Below, one piece after another: positions 1 to 5,698 of a stretch of 12,796 nt of DNA; within the stretch, counting starts at the first letter, position 1, and every line of letters starts with the position of its first letter. The notes under the pieces are model-generated. The model did no database searches. It saw nothing but the letters and a program-made list of their open reading frames with translations, and was not told the DNA's origin. A program made the translations under genes and the position numbers. Source of the stretch: CAXBES01 sp965367015 (lineage in GTDB: Bacteria; Bacteroidota; Bacteroidia; Flavobacteriales; Flavobacteriaceae); assembly GCA_965367015.1 (NCBI GenBank), contig CBDUGY010000086.1:1-12796 (forward strand), given 5' to 3'.

Positions 1-216
1 CGCTTATCCTGTGCGAAGCCGCAGGATCTCAACGGTCTAGCAAAACTCTTCAGCCACTTTTTACTTTGTAAAAAGTGTGCGAATCGCTTATCCTGTGCGA
101 AGCCGCAGGATCTCAACGGTCTAGCAAAACTCTTCAGCCGCTTTTCGTTTATGAAAAGTGTGCGAATCGCTTATCCTGTGTGAAGCCGTTGGGGTTCATT
201 TAAAGTGTGTAGAAAT
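1..216. repeat. Tandem 83-84 bp repeat, two full units and one decayed unit, each with two hairpins
   Basis: Unit 1 (1-84) and unit 2 (85-167) are almost identical; a third copy starts at 168, matches for about 20 bp, and then seems internally shortened and degenerate to about 216, where an AAAGTGTG-like end is still visible. Each unit has hairpin A, ATCCTG...CAGGAT (6-11 with 22-27, with an inner TGCG/CGCA pairing), and hairpin B. In unit 1 hairpin B is a perfect 10-bp stem (55-64 with 68-77). In unit 2 it is an 8-bp stem (139-146 with 153-160) with different bases near the loop and one G-T pair. The window begins exactly at a unit start, so the array may continue to the left. No ORF of note crosses it. 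From 217 to 310 I see only AT-rich non-coding sequence, with a 7-bp inverted repeat at 203-209/235-241. Confidence 0.85.
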
Positions 217-310
217 GATTCAATTTATCCAGATCACACTTGATTTAAATTTTGAAATTTTGGTAAAGAAGCTTGTGGAATAAACGCCAGTCCGGTTGAG
301 AAAGCTGAAA

Positions 311-706
311 TTAGAGCGTTAGCATCCAGGTGCGCTGTAGCTTTCGGAATTTTTTTAATTCTTTGCGAAGAATAGGAAGAAAATCTTTTCCATTGCTGTT
401 AACATGTTCCAAGCGCTCACAATTTTTATACAGCAAATTGGTGAGGCGGATAACGGAGGCGGCATACTTATGTTTCTCTTCTGAAAAAGTCTCATTTTCC
501 GCTTTTAATATTTCAGGAGCTAATGAAACAGACTGTTGTACAATATCACCTGTAAAGTAAATATGAGGATCTTCTGAACCTTTACTGTTTAAATGAGATA
601 AATCGTGAATAAGATATCCGGAAATACTTCGAGATAAAGCAAAAATATCCATCGCCTTTTGATAGATAGGCGAATGCGGAAATTTATTTGGGACTGACGG
701 TATCAT
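311..706 (-). CDS. Small hypothetical protein, probably a four-helix bundle
   Basis: A 131-residue soluble protein with no signal peptide or membrane segment. The sequence is strongly helical: an opening around residues 14-35 (IYQKAMDIFALSRSISGYL), a second helix with SLAPEILKAE, a third with YAASVIRLTNLLYKNCERLE, and a basic last helix (ILRKELKKFRKLQRTW). The layout recalls the short S23/Avd-like four-helix-bundle proteins that are common and mostly uncharacterised in Bacteroidota; this is a resemblance from memory, not a search result. No reverse transcriptase or rRNA gene lies nearby, so neither a diversity-generating retroelement nor an rRNA intervening-sequence role is supported. It is divergent from the Lrp-type regulator at 836 and shares its control region. 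A TAAATTTG element lies 31 nt before the start. The function is unknown. Confidence 0.72.
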   Translation of the reverse strand: MIPSVPNKFPHSPIYQKAMDIFALSRSISGYLIHDLSHLNSKGSEDPHIYFTGDIVQQSVSLAPEILKAENETFSEEKHKYAASVIRLTNLLYKNCERLEHVNSNGKDFLPILRKELKKFRKLQRTWMLTL

Positions 707-737
707 TTTAATAAAGTATTCTTTTTCAATAGCATAC

Positions 738-745
738 CAAATTTA
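738..745 (-). promoter_or_regulatory. -7 promoter element TAAATTTG for the four-helix protein gene
   Basis: On the minus strand this is a perfect match to the Bacteroidota TAnnTTTG element, with 31 nt to the start codon at 706. I see no clear TTG at the -33 position. The inverted repeat at 775-804 lies just upstream of where the -33 contact would be. Confidence 0.5.
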
Positions 746-774
746 ATAACAAGACAACATAATTAACTTTCGAT

Positions 775-804
775 TTTAAAGTAATATTGTATATTTACTT
801 TAAA
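775..804. promoter_or_regulatory. Putative operator: perfect 10-bp inverted repeat with 10-bp spacer
   Basis: TTTAAAGTAA (775-784) and TTACTTTAAA (795-804) are exact reverse complements; the half-site centres are 20 bp apart, about two helical turns, so both face the same side of the helix. The element lies between the divergent four-helix gene (-) and the Lrp-type regulator gene (+). A near-match to the -7 element, TAATATTG (782-789, one mismatch), sits inside it, so binding there could repress the regulator's own gene. Autoregulation is common in the Lrp/AsnC family. That this regulator binds here is inferred from position and symmetry only. Confidence 0.5.
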
Positions 805-835
805 TAATATGTTTTTTTAAACTATTTGCTTTAAT

Positions 836-1276
836 ATGAAAATAGACTCGCTTAATTGGAAAATTTTGAATTATTTACAAAAAAATGCCAGACTCTCAAA
901 TGCTGAAATTGGAAGGCATGTTGGCATAAGTTCTCCTGCCGTTTCCGAAAGGATTAGGAAAATGGAAGATGTAGGTATCATCCAGGGATACAATACTGTT
1001 GTCTCTTCGTTTGAAACCGGCTATCAGTTAAAAGCTATCATAACATTACGCGCTTTTATGGGCAAATTGAAACCTTTTCTTGAAAAGGTAATCACCTACG
1101 ATGAAGTTCTAAATTGCTATAGAGTAACCGGAAACGAAAATATAGTGATGGAAGTAGTTTTAAAGAATCAAAAGCACCTGGAAACTTTTATTGATCAATT
1201 AATTACTTATGGTGAAACTAAGACTCAGATCGTTCTTTCACAGGTGGTAAAGAATAGCGCAATTAAACCCTTATAA
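836..1276 (+). CDS. Lrp/AsnC family transcriptional regulator
   Basis: A 146-residue protein with the standard two-domain Lrp/AsnC layout and normal length. Residues 3-52 form the winged helix-turn-helix: LNWKILNYLQKNARLSNAEI, then a recognition helix around GISSPAVSERIRKMEDVGII. Residues about 65-140 form the RAM/AsnC ligand-binding and oligomerisation domain (ITLRAF, then CYRVTGNENIVMEVVLKN, then the closing strand TKTQIVLSQVV). Family members bind DNA as dimers, octamers or hexadecamers and usually sense an amino acid; the ligand here cannot be read from the sequence. The ATG is preceded by an AT-rich stretch with no Shine-Dalgarno sequence, as is usual in this phylum. A symmetric operator-like element at 775-804 precedes it and a related one lies before the next gene, so it may control itself and its neighbours. 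Confidence 0.93.
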   Translation: MKIDSLNWKILNYLQKNARLSNAEIGRHVGISSPAVSERIRKMEDVGIIQGYNTVVSSFETGYQLKAIITLRAFMGKLKPFLEKVITYDEVLNCYRVTGNENIVMEVVLKNQKHLETFIDQLITYGETKTQIVLSQVVKNSAIKPL

Positions 1277-1354
1277 AATTATTAAGAAAACGGCTTCAGT
1301 TTGTTAAACTTTGTACAATTGACTTTTCCTTATGATTAATGTGCAACAATATAA

Positions 1355-1370
1355 ATTACTTTTAAGTAAT
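1355..1370. promoter_or_regulatory. Second operator-like palindrome, related to the one before the Lrp gene
   Basis: ATTACTT (1355-1361) and AAGTAAT (1364-1370) are exact reverse complements around a 2-bp spacer. Its right half continues as AAGTAATATT (1364-1373), which is identical to 779-788 in the element upstream of the Lrp-type gene. It lies 17 bp before the start codon of the small membrane protein and overlaps an imperfect -7 element (TACTTTTA, 1357-1364), so a bound protein would be expected to block transcription. The shared half-site suggests the same regulator; this is inference. Confidence 0.42.
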
Positions 1371-1387
1371 ATTAAAAAGCAAATATC

Positions 1388-1603
1388 ATGAAGAAATATA
1401 CATCTCATTTTTTAATTGGAACTCTATTAACTTTGGCGCTGGGATTTACCGGGTTAGAATTTTTTGGAGATACGTTTGTGCGATTCATGTTTCTAATCTT
1501 TAGTATTGGATTACTTATTTCTTGCTTGGACTCAGTTTTAATTTCGAAACAAATGATGAAGAAAATAAGAGTAAAAGAACAGCGTAAGGACAATAGAAAA
1601 TAA
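1388..1603 (+). CDS. Small two-helix membrane protein, hypothetical
   Basis: A 71-residue protein with two predicted membrane helices (about residues 8-27 and 31-52) and a strongly basic, charged tail (KQMMKKIRVKEQRKDNRK), which by the positive-inside rule should stay in the cytoplasm. I do not recognise the family. It follows the Lrp-type gene on the same strand after 111 bp, with its own operator-like palindrome (1355-1370), so it is more likely a separate target of that regulator than a simple co-transcribed gene. Its stop codon is one base away from the stop of the convergent DJ-1-like gene. Coding potential is supported by the hydrophobic/basic pattern and by the tight fit between neighbours, not by recognised homology. 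Confidence 0.68.
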   Translation: MKKYTSHFLIGTLLTLALGFTGLEFFGDTFVRFMFLIFSIGLLISCLDSVLISKQMMKKIRVKEQRKDNRK

Positions 1604-1604
1604 T

Positions 1605-2357
1605 CTATTTCTCAATAATTAGATGAGGAATTTTATCGAGATTCCAATCAATTACAAGCCCGCCTGCTAAGGATTGGGCTATTTTTTTACCATACATATA
1701 TTCACATAAGTATAGCGCTGCTTCAAAACTTTTGGCACCTCCGGCAGAGGTAATGTATTTTCCATCGTGAACAAATAAAACTTCTTTTCTTATGTCGAGC
1801 CCCGGAAACATCTTTCGCATTGCGTCTATGTCACTTGGAAAAGTAGTAGATATTACATTCTCCAAAAGTCCCGCTTTCGCTAAAACAAAAGCGCCATCAC
1901 AATGGGAGGTTATAAATTGAGCTTCTTTATCAACTTTTTGTACAAATGCGATCATCCTCTCATCTTCAAGATCTGTATCTAAATGATGTTCGGCACTTGG
2001 TACTACTAAAATATCTATTCGTGGTATACTGTCTTTCAAATAGTTAAAATCAGGAAGAATACGCATACCCTCAAAACTGGTAATATAATCATCCGTATTG
2101 GCTATAGTAAATACATTCATCGCCTTTATGTTCTCTCTAAAAATTGTATGTTGGAATATATCATAAGGGGCAGTTAGTTCAGTATTAAAAACCCCATCCA
2201 TTATTAAAAAAGCAACGTTATATCGCGTTGTATCTAACTTCGGATAGCTTTTCGTTACCAGAGTTTCTTTTGCTTCAGATGTGAAGGTGTTTTTCTCGAC
2301 CGGATTTCCGCAGGAAATGATTCCGAAGAAAACAACTATAGTAAGTAAAATTTTCAT
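1605..2357 (-). CDS. DJ-1/PfpI (class I glutamine amidotransferase-like) domain lipoprotein
   Basis: A 250-residue protein. Residues 1-16 are a lipoprotein signal ending in IISC, with C16 as the predicted lipidated cysteine, so it should be anchored in the envelope. From about residue 46 to 240 it has a DJ-1/PfpI fold: the opening strand NVAFLIMDGV, the conserved acidic residue near E60, DILVVPSAE, the nucleophile-elbow motif SHCDGAFVLAKAGLL with C153 as the expected reactive cysteine, and TSAGGAKSFEAALYLCEYMYG (203-223). This version resembles the sensor-like domains fused to AraC regulators, but no DNA-binding domain is present. It lies 24 nt downstream of the MFS gene on the same strand and is almost certainly in its operon, under the same leader attenuator. 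Whether it is an enzyme (glyoxalase, amidase) or a ligand binder cannot be said. Confidence 0.88.
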   Translation of the reverse strand: MKILLTIVVFFGIISCGNPVEKNTFTSEAKETLVTKSYPKLDTTRYNVAFLIMDGVFNTELTAPYDIFQHTIFRENIKAMNVFTIANTDDYITSFEGMRILPDFNYLKDSIPRIDILVVPSAEHHLDTDLEDERMIAFVQKVDKEAQFITSHCDGAFVLAKAGLLENVISTTFPSDIDAMRKMFPGLDIRKEVLFVHDGKYITSAGGAKSFEAALYLCEYMYGKKIAQSLAGGLVIDWNLDKIPHLIIEK

Positions 2358-2381
2358 GACTTTATTTTAATTTATTTTTTT

Positions 2382-3617
2382 TTAAATCTTTGTTTCAGAG
2401 GGTATAAAGATAGCCGATTTCTTAAGTAACTTATGAAGCCACAAAGCAAGAACCCCGATTATGATTAAAAATACCGTAATATAGAACCAGGTGTTATCAA
2501 ATCCGAAATTGTCGACTAAATTCATACCTCCATTATGCCCAACGATATGCGAAATAGAAAAACTCATACTGTACAACCCCATGTAGCTGCCTTTTCTACC
2601 TTTTGGAGCCATTTCAAGTGCCAAAGCATTAGAAAAGGGTGAACCAATCATTTCTCCAATAGTCATAAGTATCATGGACACCACAAGTATGCCGCTCCAG
2701 GTTGTTAGATTAAGCACAATAAAGCTCAAAGCCAAAAAAGCGATTCCCCAAAATGTCGCCATTGTTTTAGAGAGATCTTTCTTTTCCAGCCAGGTTATTA
2801 AGGGCATTTCAAAAATAACGATCAATGCTCCATTGATAAAGAATAGCCAGCCTATAAGGTCCTCAGTTAAGAAATGTGCTTTTTCATAATATAAGGGCAT
2901 AACGCTAAAGTATTGTACGAAGGTCACCCCATTGGTCACCATAATTAAAAAGAAAAGCATAAACAACCAGTTTAAATAAGGTGGGATCCCTTCTTTAACA
3001 ATCGGTTCTTCAGTTTCATCGATTTTTACTTTTTTAGGCTTTAACCAAATGAATAATCCTATGGATGCGAGCATACAGGTAATTCCGTCGATCCAAAAAA
3101 GCGATGAATAACTAATCGTGGCAATAATAATTCCTCCTATCAACGGACCTATAGAAAATCCCAAATTGATGGCTAATCGGATAAGAGTAATGCTTCTGGT
3201 AACATTCCCGGGCTTACTATAGGTGTCTGCCGCTACAAAAATAGCCGGACGGTAGGCGTCTGCTACTAAGATTAGTGAGAATATACCTGCGCAAAATCCG
3301 TAGAAGGTATCTAAAAACTGAAGTAGAATGAATCCAATTCCACCCATAAACAGGCTCAATACGATAACTTTATAGAAACCTATGGTATCGGTTAATTTTC
3401 CTCCAATCCATGTCCCTACAAGTGACCCCACTCCGAAACTGGTCATAATCCATCCCACTTGAGGGAGTGTAAATCCTTTTGCATTTACAAGGTATAGGGA
3501 CAGAAAAGGAATAACCATGGCTCCTGCCCGATTGATAAATGTCACCAATGACAATAGCCATATCTCGCGGGAAAGTCCGTGAAAGTTGGCTATATAATTA
3601 TTGTAAATCTTTTTCAT
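2382..3617 (-). CDS. MFS transporter, DHA1-like (drug efflux type)
   Basis: A 411-residue protein with about 12 hydrophobic helices split 6+6 by a charged cytoplasmic loop (about residues 194-212), the usual size for the DHA1 group. The loop 2-3 motif A is readable at residues 72-84 (GGKLTDTIGFYKV, with D77 conserved). Residues 123-162 carry RPAIFVAAD followed by RLAINLGFSIGPLIGG, a helix 4/5 signature (motif C-like, typical of antiporters) that I associate with proton-driven drug exporters of the YdeE/MdtH kind. The substrate is unknown. It is the first long gene of a minus-strand operon with the DJ-1-like lipoprotein. Upstream lie a promoter (3796-3803), a 27-codon leader ORF and an intrinsic terminator ending 24 nt before this start codon, so expression probably depends on readthrough of that terminator. 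Confidence 0.92.
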   Translation of the reverse strand: MKKIYNNYIANFHGLSREIWLLSLVTFINRAGAMVIPFLSLYLVNAKGFTLPQVGWIMTSFGVGSLVGTWIGGKLTDTIGFYKVIVLSLFMGGIGFILLQFLDTFYGFCAGIFSLILVADAYRPAIFVAADTYSKPGNVTRSITLIRLAINLGFSIGPLIGGIIIATISYSSLFWIDGITCMLASIGLFIWLKPKKVKIDETEEPIVKEGIPPYLNWLFMLFFLIMVTNGVTFVQYFSVMPLYYEKAHFLTEDLIGWLFFINGALIVIFEMPLITWLEKKDLSKTMATFWGIAFLALSFIVLNLTTWSGILVVSMILMTIGEMIGSPFSNALALEMAPKGRKGSYMGLYSMSFSISHIVGHNGGMNLVDNFGFDNTWFYITVFLIIIGVLALWLHKLLKKSAIFIPSETKI

Positions 3618-3641
3618 GGTTAGTTAGTGGTTAATAAAAAT

Positions 3642-3672
3642 AAAACGTCCCGCTGAAAGGCGGGACGTTTTT
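3642..3672 (-). terminator. Intrinsic terminator in the MFS 5' leader, probable attenuator
   Basis: A perfect 12-bp stem (3642-3653 with 3660-3671; core ACGTCCCGC/GCGGGACGT) closes a 6-nt loop. Read on the minus strand it is followed by TTTTATTTTTATT, a good U-tract. It stands between the leader ORF (stop at 3694) and the MFS start (3617), inside what should be the 5' untranslated region. No plus-strand gene ends here, so it is not needed as an ordinary end-of-gene terminator; the natural reading is a conditional terminator for the MFS operon. A 12-bp palindrome, AATAAATTTATT (3679-3690), lies between it and the leader stop codon. Confidence 0.8.
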
Positions 3673-3693
3673 ATATTGAATAAATTTATTTCG

Positions 3694-3777
3694 CTATAAT
3701 AAGTACATACCCTGCCTCTTGTGTCTCGATTTAGTGACAACACAGAAATTCTGAATGGTGTATGTTCTTGTATTCAT
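3694..3777 (-). CDS. Putative 27-residue leader peptide upstream of the MFS operon
   Basis: ATG at 3777 on the minus strand opens 27 sense codons ending in TAG at 3694-3696. The peptide begins MNTRTYTIQNF, has C12-V13-V14, a basic stretch R18-H19-K20-R21, and ends G23-M24-Y25-L26-L27. It has no run of one amino acid, which argues against classical amino-acid attenuation and leaves stalling on a drug or another ligand as an option. The basic R-x-K pattern resembles the +x+ motif known to favour macrolide-dependent stalling, and the MYL ending recalls the start of the MsrD leader (MYLIFM); both are weak likenesses. The ORF starts 18 nt after a perfect -7 element and stops 21 nt before the terminator hairpin, exactly where a leader peptide should lie. 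Codons 21-23 can pair with the hairpin's 5' arm. It is too short to be certain without conservation. Confidence 0.6.
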   Translation of the reverse strand: MNTRTYTIQNFCVVTKSRHKRQGMYLL

Positions 3778-3795
3778 TATTTAAATATTTCTTCT

Positions 3796-3803
3796 CAAAT
3801 GTA
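3796..3803 (-). promoter_or_regulatory. -7 promoter element TACATTTG for the leader/MFS/DJ-1 operon
   Basis: A perfect TAnnTTTG match on the minus strand. A TTC occurs 16 nt further upstream, where TTG would be the expected -33 element, so that half is weak. Transcription should start near 3790, leaving roughly a dozen bases before the leader ATG at 3777. Confidence 0.6.
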
Positions 3804-4011
3804 GTAAAAATATCTTTCTGAACTAAAAACTGAAAAAAGAAATTAGTCGACCACTCTTTTTAAAGCCTTGGCGAAATTGTCTATGACTGTAAAATAAACC
3901 TTGACAGAAATAAGTTTGCTTTCGTATAAGTATCGATGTTTTGAGCTATTCCTTCGTGGATTTGAAGACCAGAAACAGCATTTATCAGTATTAAATGAGG
4001 ATTCATATGGT
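3804..4011. other. Intergenic stretch with an open but start-less minus-strand frame
   Basis: No supported gene. On the minus strand, 3843-4016 is open for 57 codons without ATG, GTG or TTG near its beginning; it opens just inside the 3' end of the upstream gene in another frame and ends with a protein-like sequence (YLYESKLISVKVYFTVIDNF, then AKALKRVVD). An overlapping frame, 3881-4006, has an ATG and 41 codons. Either could be chance in AT-rich DNA, or the remnant of a lost gene. I see no convincing terminator for the gene that ends at 4012. Confidence 0.35.
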
Positions 4012-4674
4012 TTACTTTACGATTTTACGAAGGGATTTAGCCAGATTTGGTGCCACACGCTCGTATAAATTCTGAATGCTTGCGAGAGATGGTCGTGGCC
4101 ACAACTCATTTTTATACCGACTTTCATTATAAATCCCCTTTGCCTCACTTACTTTCGATTTAGTAATAAAGTTTTCTTTATCTGATGCTTTATAGAAATA
4201 GATATCAATTTCGGCCTGGGCCGGAGATTTTATTATTCCGGCATCATACCCAAAATTCATTCTATGAGTATGGATCACCATTATATAATTAGCTTCGGCG
4301 TCATTCAACACGAAAGTTGGGGCATTTTTGTATTTTTTTAATTGTTCATTTAAGACTTCTACAAAAGCGGCAGGCCAGGTTTCTGATTTGGCTTTTAGAA
4401 AATCTTCTCTCCACTCTCTTGCCATATTGGCGGTTCCATGTGTTGTAACCTTGTCATGTATATGGGCTAAAAAATCTAGTTCGGTTAGATCATCTCGATT
4501 ATAAAGAATTTCATTGTAGGCAAACAACACATTAATCTTTTCTTCAGTAGCCAGAAAGTCTAATGCCTTTTTCTCAACCTTAATAGATTGTGCAAAGGTT
4601 ACCGGAAGTGCGAAGACGATCAAGAAAAAGAAGATTACGAATTTTGAAATCATCAATGTGGTTTTCAAAAGCAA
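4012..4674 (-). CDS. Secreted hypothetical protein (about 220 residues)
   Basis: The N-terminus is a Sec signal peptide: basic start, hydrophobic core FVIFFFLIVFALPV and a probable cleavage after TFA at residue 28, giving a periplasmic or exported mature protein of about 190 residues. A second in-frame ATG at codon 8 (4653) would give a more typical signal-peptide length, and the sequence between the two ATGs resembles a -7 element (TGCTTTTG, one mismatch), so the true start may be codon 8. The mature part alternates helix and strand: INVLFAYNE, a tryptophan-rich middle (EWREDFLKAKSETWPAAFVEVLNEQL), then strands NYIMVIHTHRMNFGYDAG and AEIDIYFYKAS. The pattern recalls a family of uncharacterised exported Bacteroidota proteins, but I cannot name it. 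It is divergent from the DUF1684 gene across 53 bp. Confidence 0.8.
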   Translation of the reverse strand: MLLKTTLMISKFVIFFFLIVFALPVTFAQSIKVEKKALDFLATEEKINVLFAYNEILYNRDDLTELDFLAHIHDKVTTHGTANMAREWREDFLKAKSETWPAAFVEVLNEQLKKYKNAPTFVLNDAEANYIMVIHTHRMNFGYDAGIIKSPAQAEIDIYFYKASDKENFITKSKVSEAKGIYNESRYKNELWPRPSLASIQNLYERVAPNLAKSLRKIVK

Positions 4675-4727
4675 TACTATAGAAAAGTTTACAATAACTT
4701 TCCTATTTTTACCAAAAACGATTTCCT

Positions 4728-5330
4728 ATGAAGTATATATTAGGGTGTTTCCTATTCTTTCTATATTTAAATACAGATGCTCAAACGGAAATTGTCGAAG
4801 AGATAAAAGCGTATCAGATTTCCGAAAATAAAACTTTTAGTGATCCTGAAACAACTATACTGGAGGCGCACGATCTCGAAGATTTTTCTGGCTTGATATT
4901 CTATCCTATTAATTTAGATTTTAGAGTGGAGGCTTCATTTGTACGTACGCCCAATGAAGAACCATTTTTGATGCCTACAACTACAGATCGTTTACCGGAA
5001 TATGTCAAATACGGTGAAGCTTATTTTACTTTAAAAGGTAAAGATTTCAAATTAGAATTGTATCAAAGTACTTCTTATGAAACAGAGGAAGGTTATGAAG
5101 ACTATCTGTTTTTACCATTTACTGATCTTACCAGTGGCAATGGTTCTTACGGTGGGGGTCGGTTCTTAGACGCTCGGATTCCAGCAGGCGATACGATTAT
5201 ACTAGACTTTAATAAGGCCTACAATCCTTACTGTGCATATAACTCTAAATATTCTTGCCCTATTCCCCCTAAACAAAATGATTTGTTAGTAAGAATCGAA
5301 GCTGGAGTTAAAGAGTATGGAAAGCACTAG
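4728..5330 (+). CDS. DUF1684 domain-containing secreted protein
   Basis: A 200-residue protein with a short signal peptide (hydrophobic residues 4-14, likely cleavage after TDA at residue 18). From about residue 55 it matches what I know of DUF1684: LIFYPINLDFRVEASF, DRLPEYVKYGEAYFTLKGK (88-104), ELYQ, YEDYLFLPFTDLTSGNGSYG (123-142), GGRFLD (143-148), DFNKAYNPYCAY (160-171) and the closing CPIPPKQNDLLVRIEAG (177-193). The function of DUF1684 is not established. Cysteines 169 and 177 could pair in the periplasm. The N-terminal Cys7 is too close to the start to be a lipobox. The gene ends tail to tail with crcB, with the two stop codons overlapping in the palindrome CTAG (5327-5330). Confidence 0.9.
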   Translation: MKYILGCFLFFLYLNTDAQTEIVEEIKAYQISENKTFSDPETTILEAHDLEDFSGLIFYPINLDFRVEASFVRTPNEEPFLMPTTTDRLPEYVKYGEAYFTLKGKDFKLELYQSTSYETEEGYEDYLFLPFTDLTSGNGSYGGGRFLDARIPAGDTIILDFNKAYNPYCAYNSKYSCPIPPKQNDLLVRIEAGVKEYGKH

Positions 5331-5698
5331 AAGAACTTTACCAGCCAGATTCCGAAGAAAACAGCAGCAAAACCGAGTATAAAACTTCCAATAGTATACA
5401 GTGCAAAGGTCATAAAATCTCCCGATTTTAAGAAGACATGATTTTCGTAAGCAAAGGCTGAAAAGGTAGTAAAACCGCCACAAAAGCCCGTGGCTAAAAA
5501 GAGCACTGTATTATTCGATAACGAGTTGTTTTTTAATGCTAAGCCTAAAATGATGCCTATGAGGAGGCTACCCAAGACATTTGCTGCAAATGTTCCGTAA
5601 GGAATACCGTCTTCGGCACTGTTGAGATATTTGCCAATCCAATACCGTAAAGTACTCCCCAGTCCGCCACCTACAAAAACCAGTAAAAGTTGTTTCAT
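5327..5698 (-). CDS. crcB: Fluoride channel FluC/CrcB
   Basis: A 123-residue protein with four membrane helices, the full length of the single-domain FluC family, which works as an antiparallel homodimer exporting fluoride through the inner membrane. Family motifs are all present: GGGLGSTLRYW (10-20), GTFAANVLGSLLIG (35-48) with the pore asparagine N40, and GFCGGFTTFSAF (71-82) containing the break that binds the structural sodium ion and the phenylalanine-box residues F79 and F82. The ATG directly abuts the stop codon of the SRPBCC/GyrI gene with no base between them, so translation is probably coupled. No fluoride riboswitch is seen in front of it or of the upstream gene. The stop overlaps the convergent DUF1684 stop by 4 bp. 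Confidence 0.95.
   Translation of the reverse strand: MKQLLLVFVGGGLGSTLRYWIGKYLNSAEDGIPYGTFAANVLGSLLIGIILGLALKNNSLSNNTVLFLATGFCGGFTTFSAFAYENHVFLKSGDFMTFALYTIGSFILGFAAVFFGIWLVKFF

Noticed and set aside
1..216. Repeats at the left edge as a CRISPR array
   Set aside because: The units are directly joined and nearly identical over 83-84 bp, with no variable spacers and no cas gene nearby.
311..706. Avd accessory protein of a diversity-generating retroelement
   Set aside because: Only a general four-helix likeness; no reverse transcriptase or template/variable repeat is in the window.
1277..1320. Terminator after the Lrp-type gene
   Set aside because: Only a weak 4-bp stem (GTTT/AAAC) without a T-tract is visible.
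3881..4006. A 41-codon minus-strand ORF with an ATG between the MFS leader and the secreted protein gene
   Set aside because: It overlaps a longer open frame, has no promoter or recognisable motif, and is within what chance allows in AT-rich DNA.
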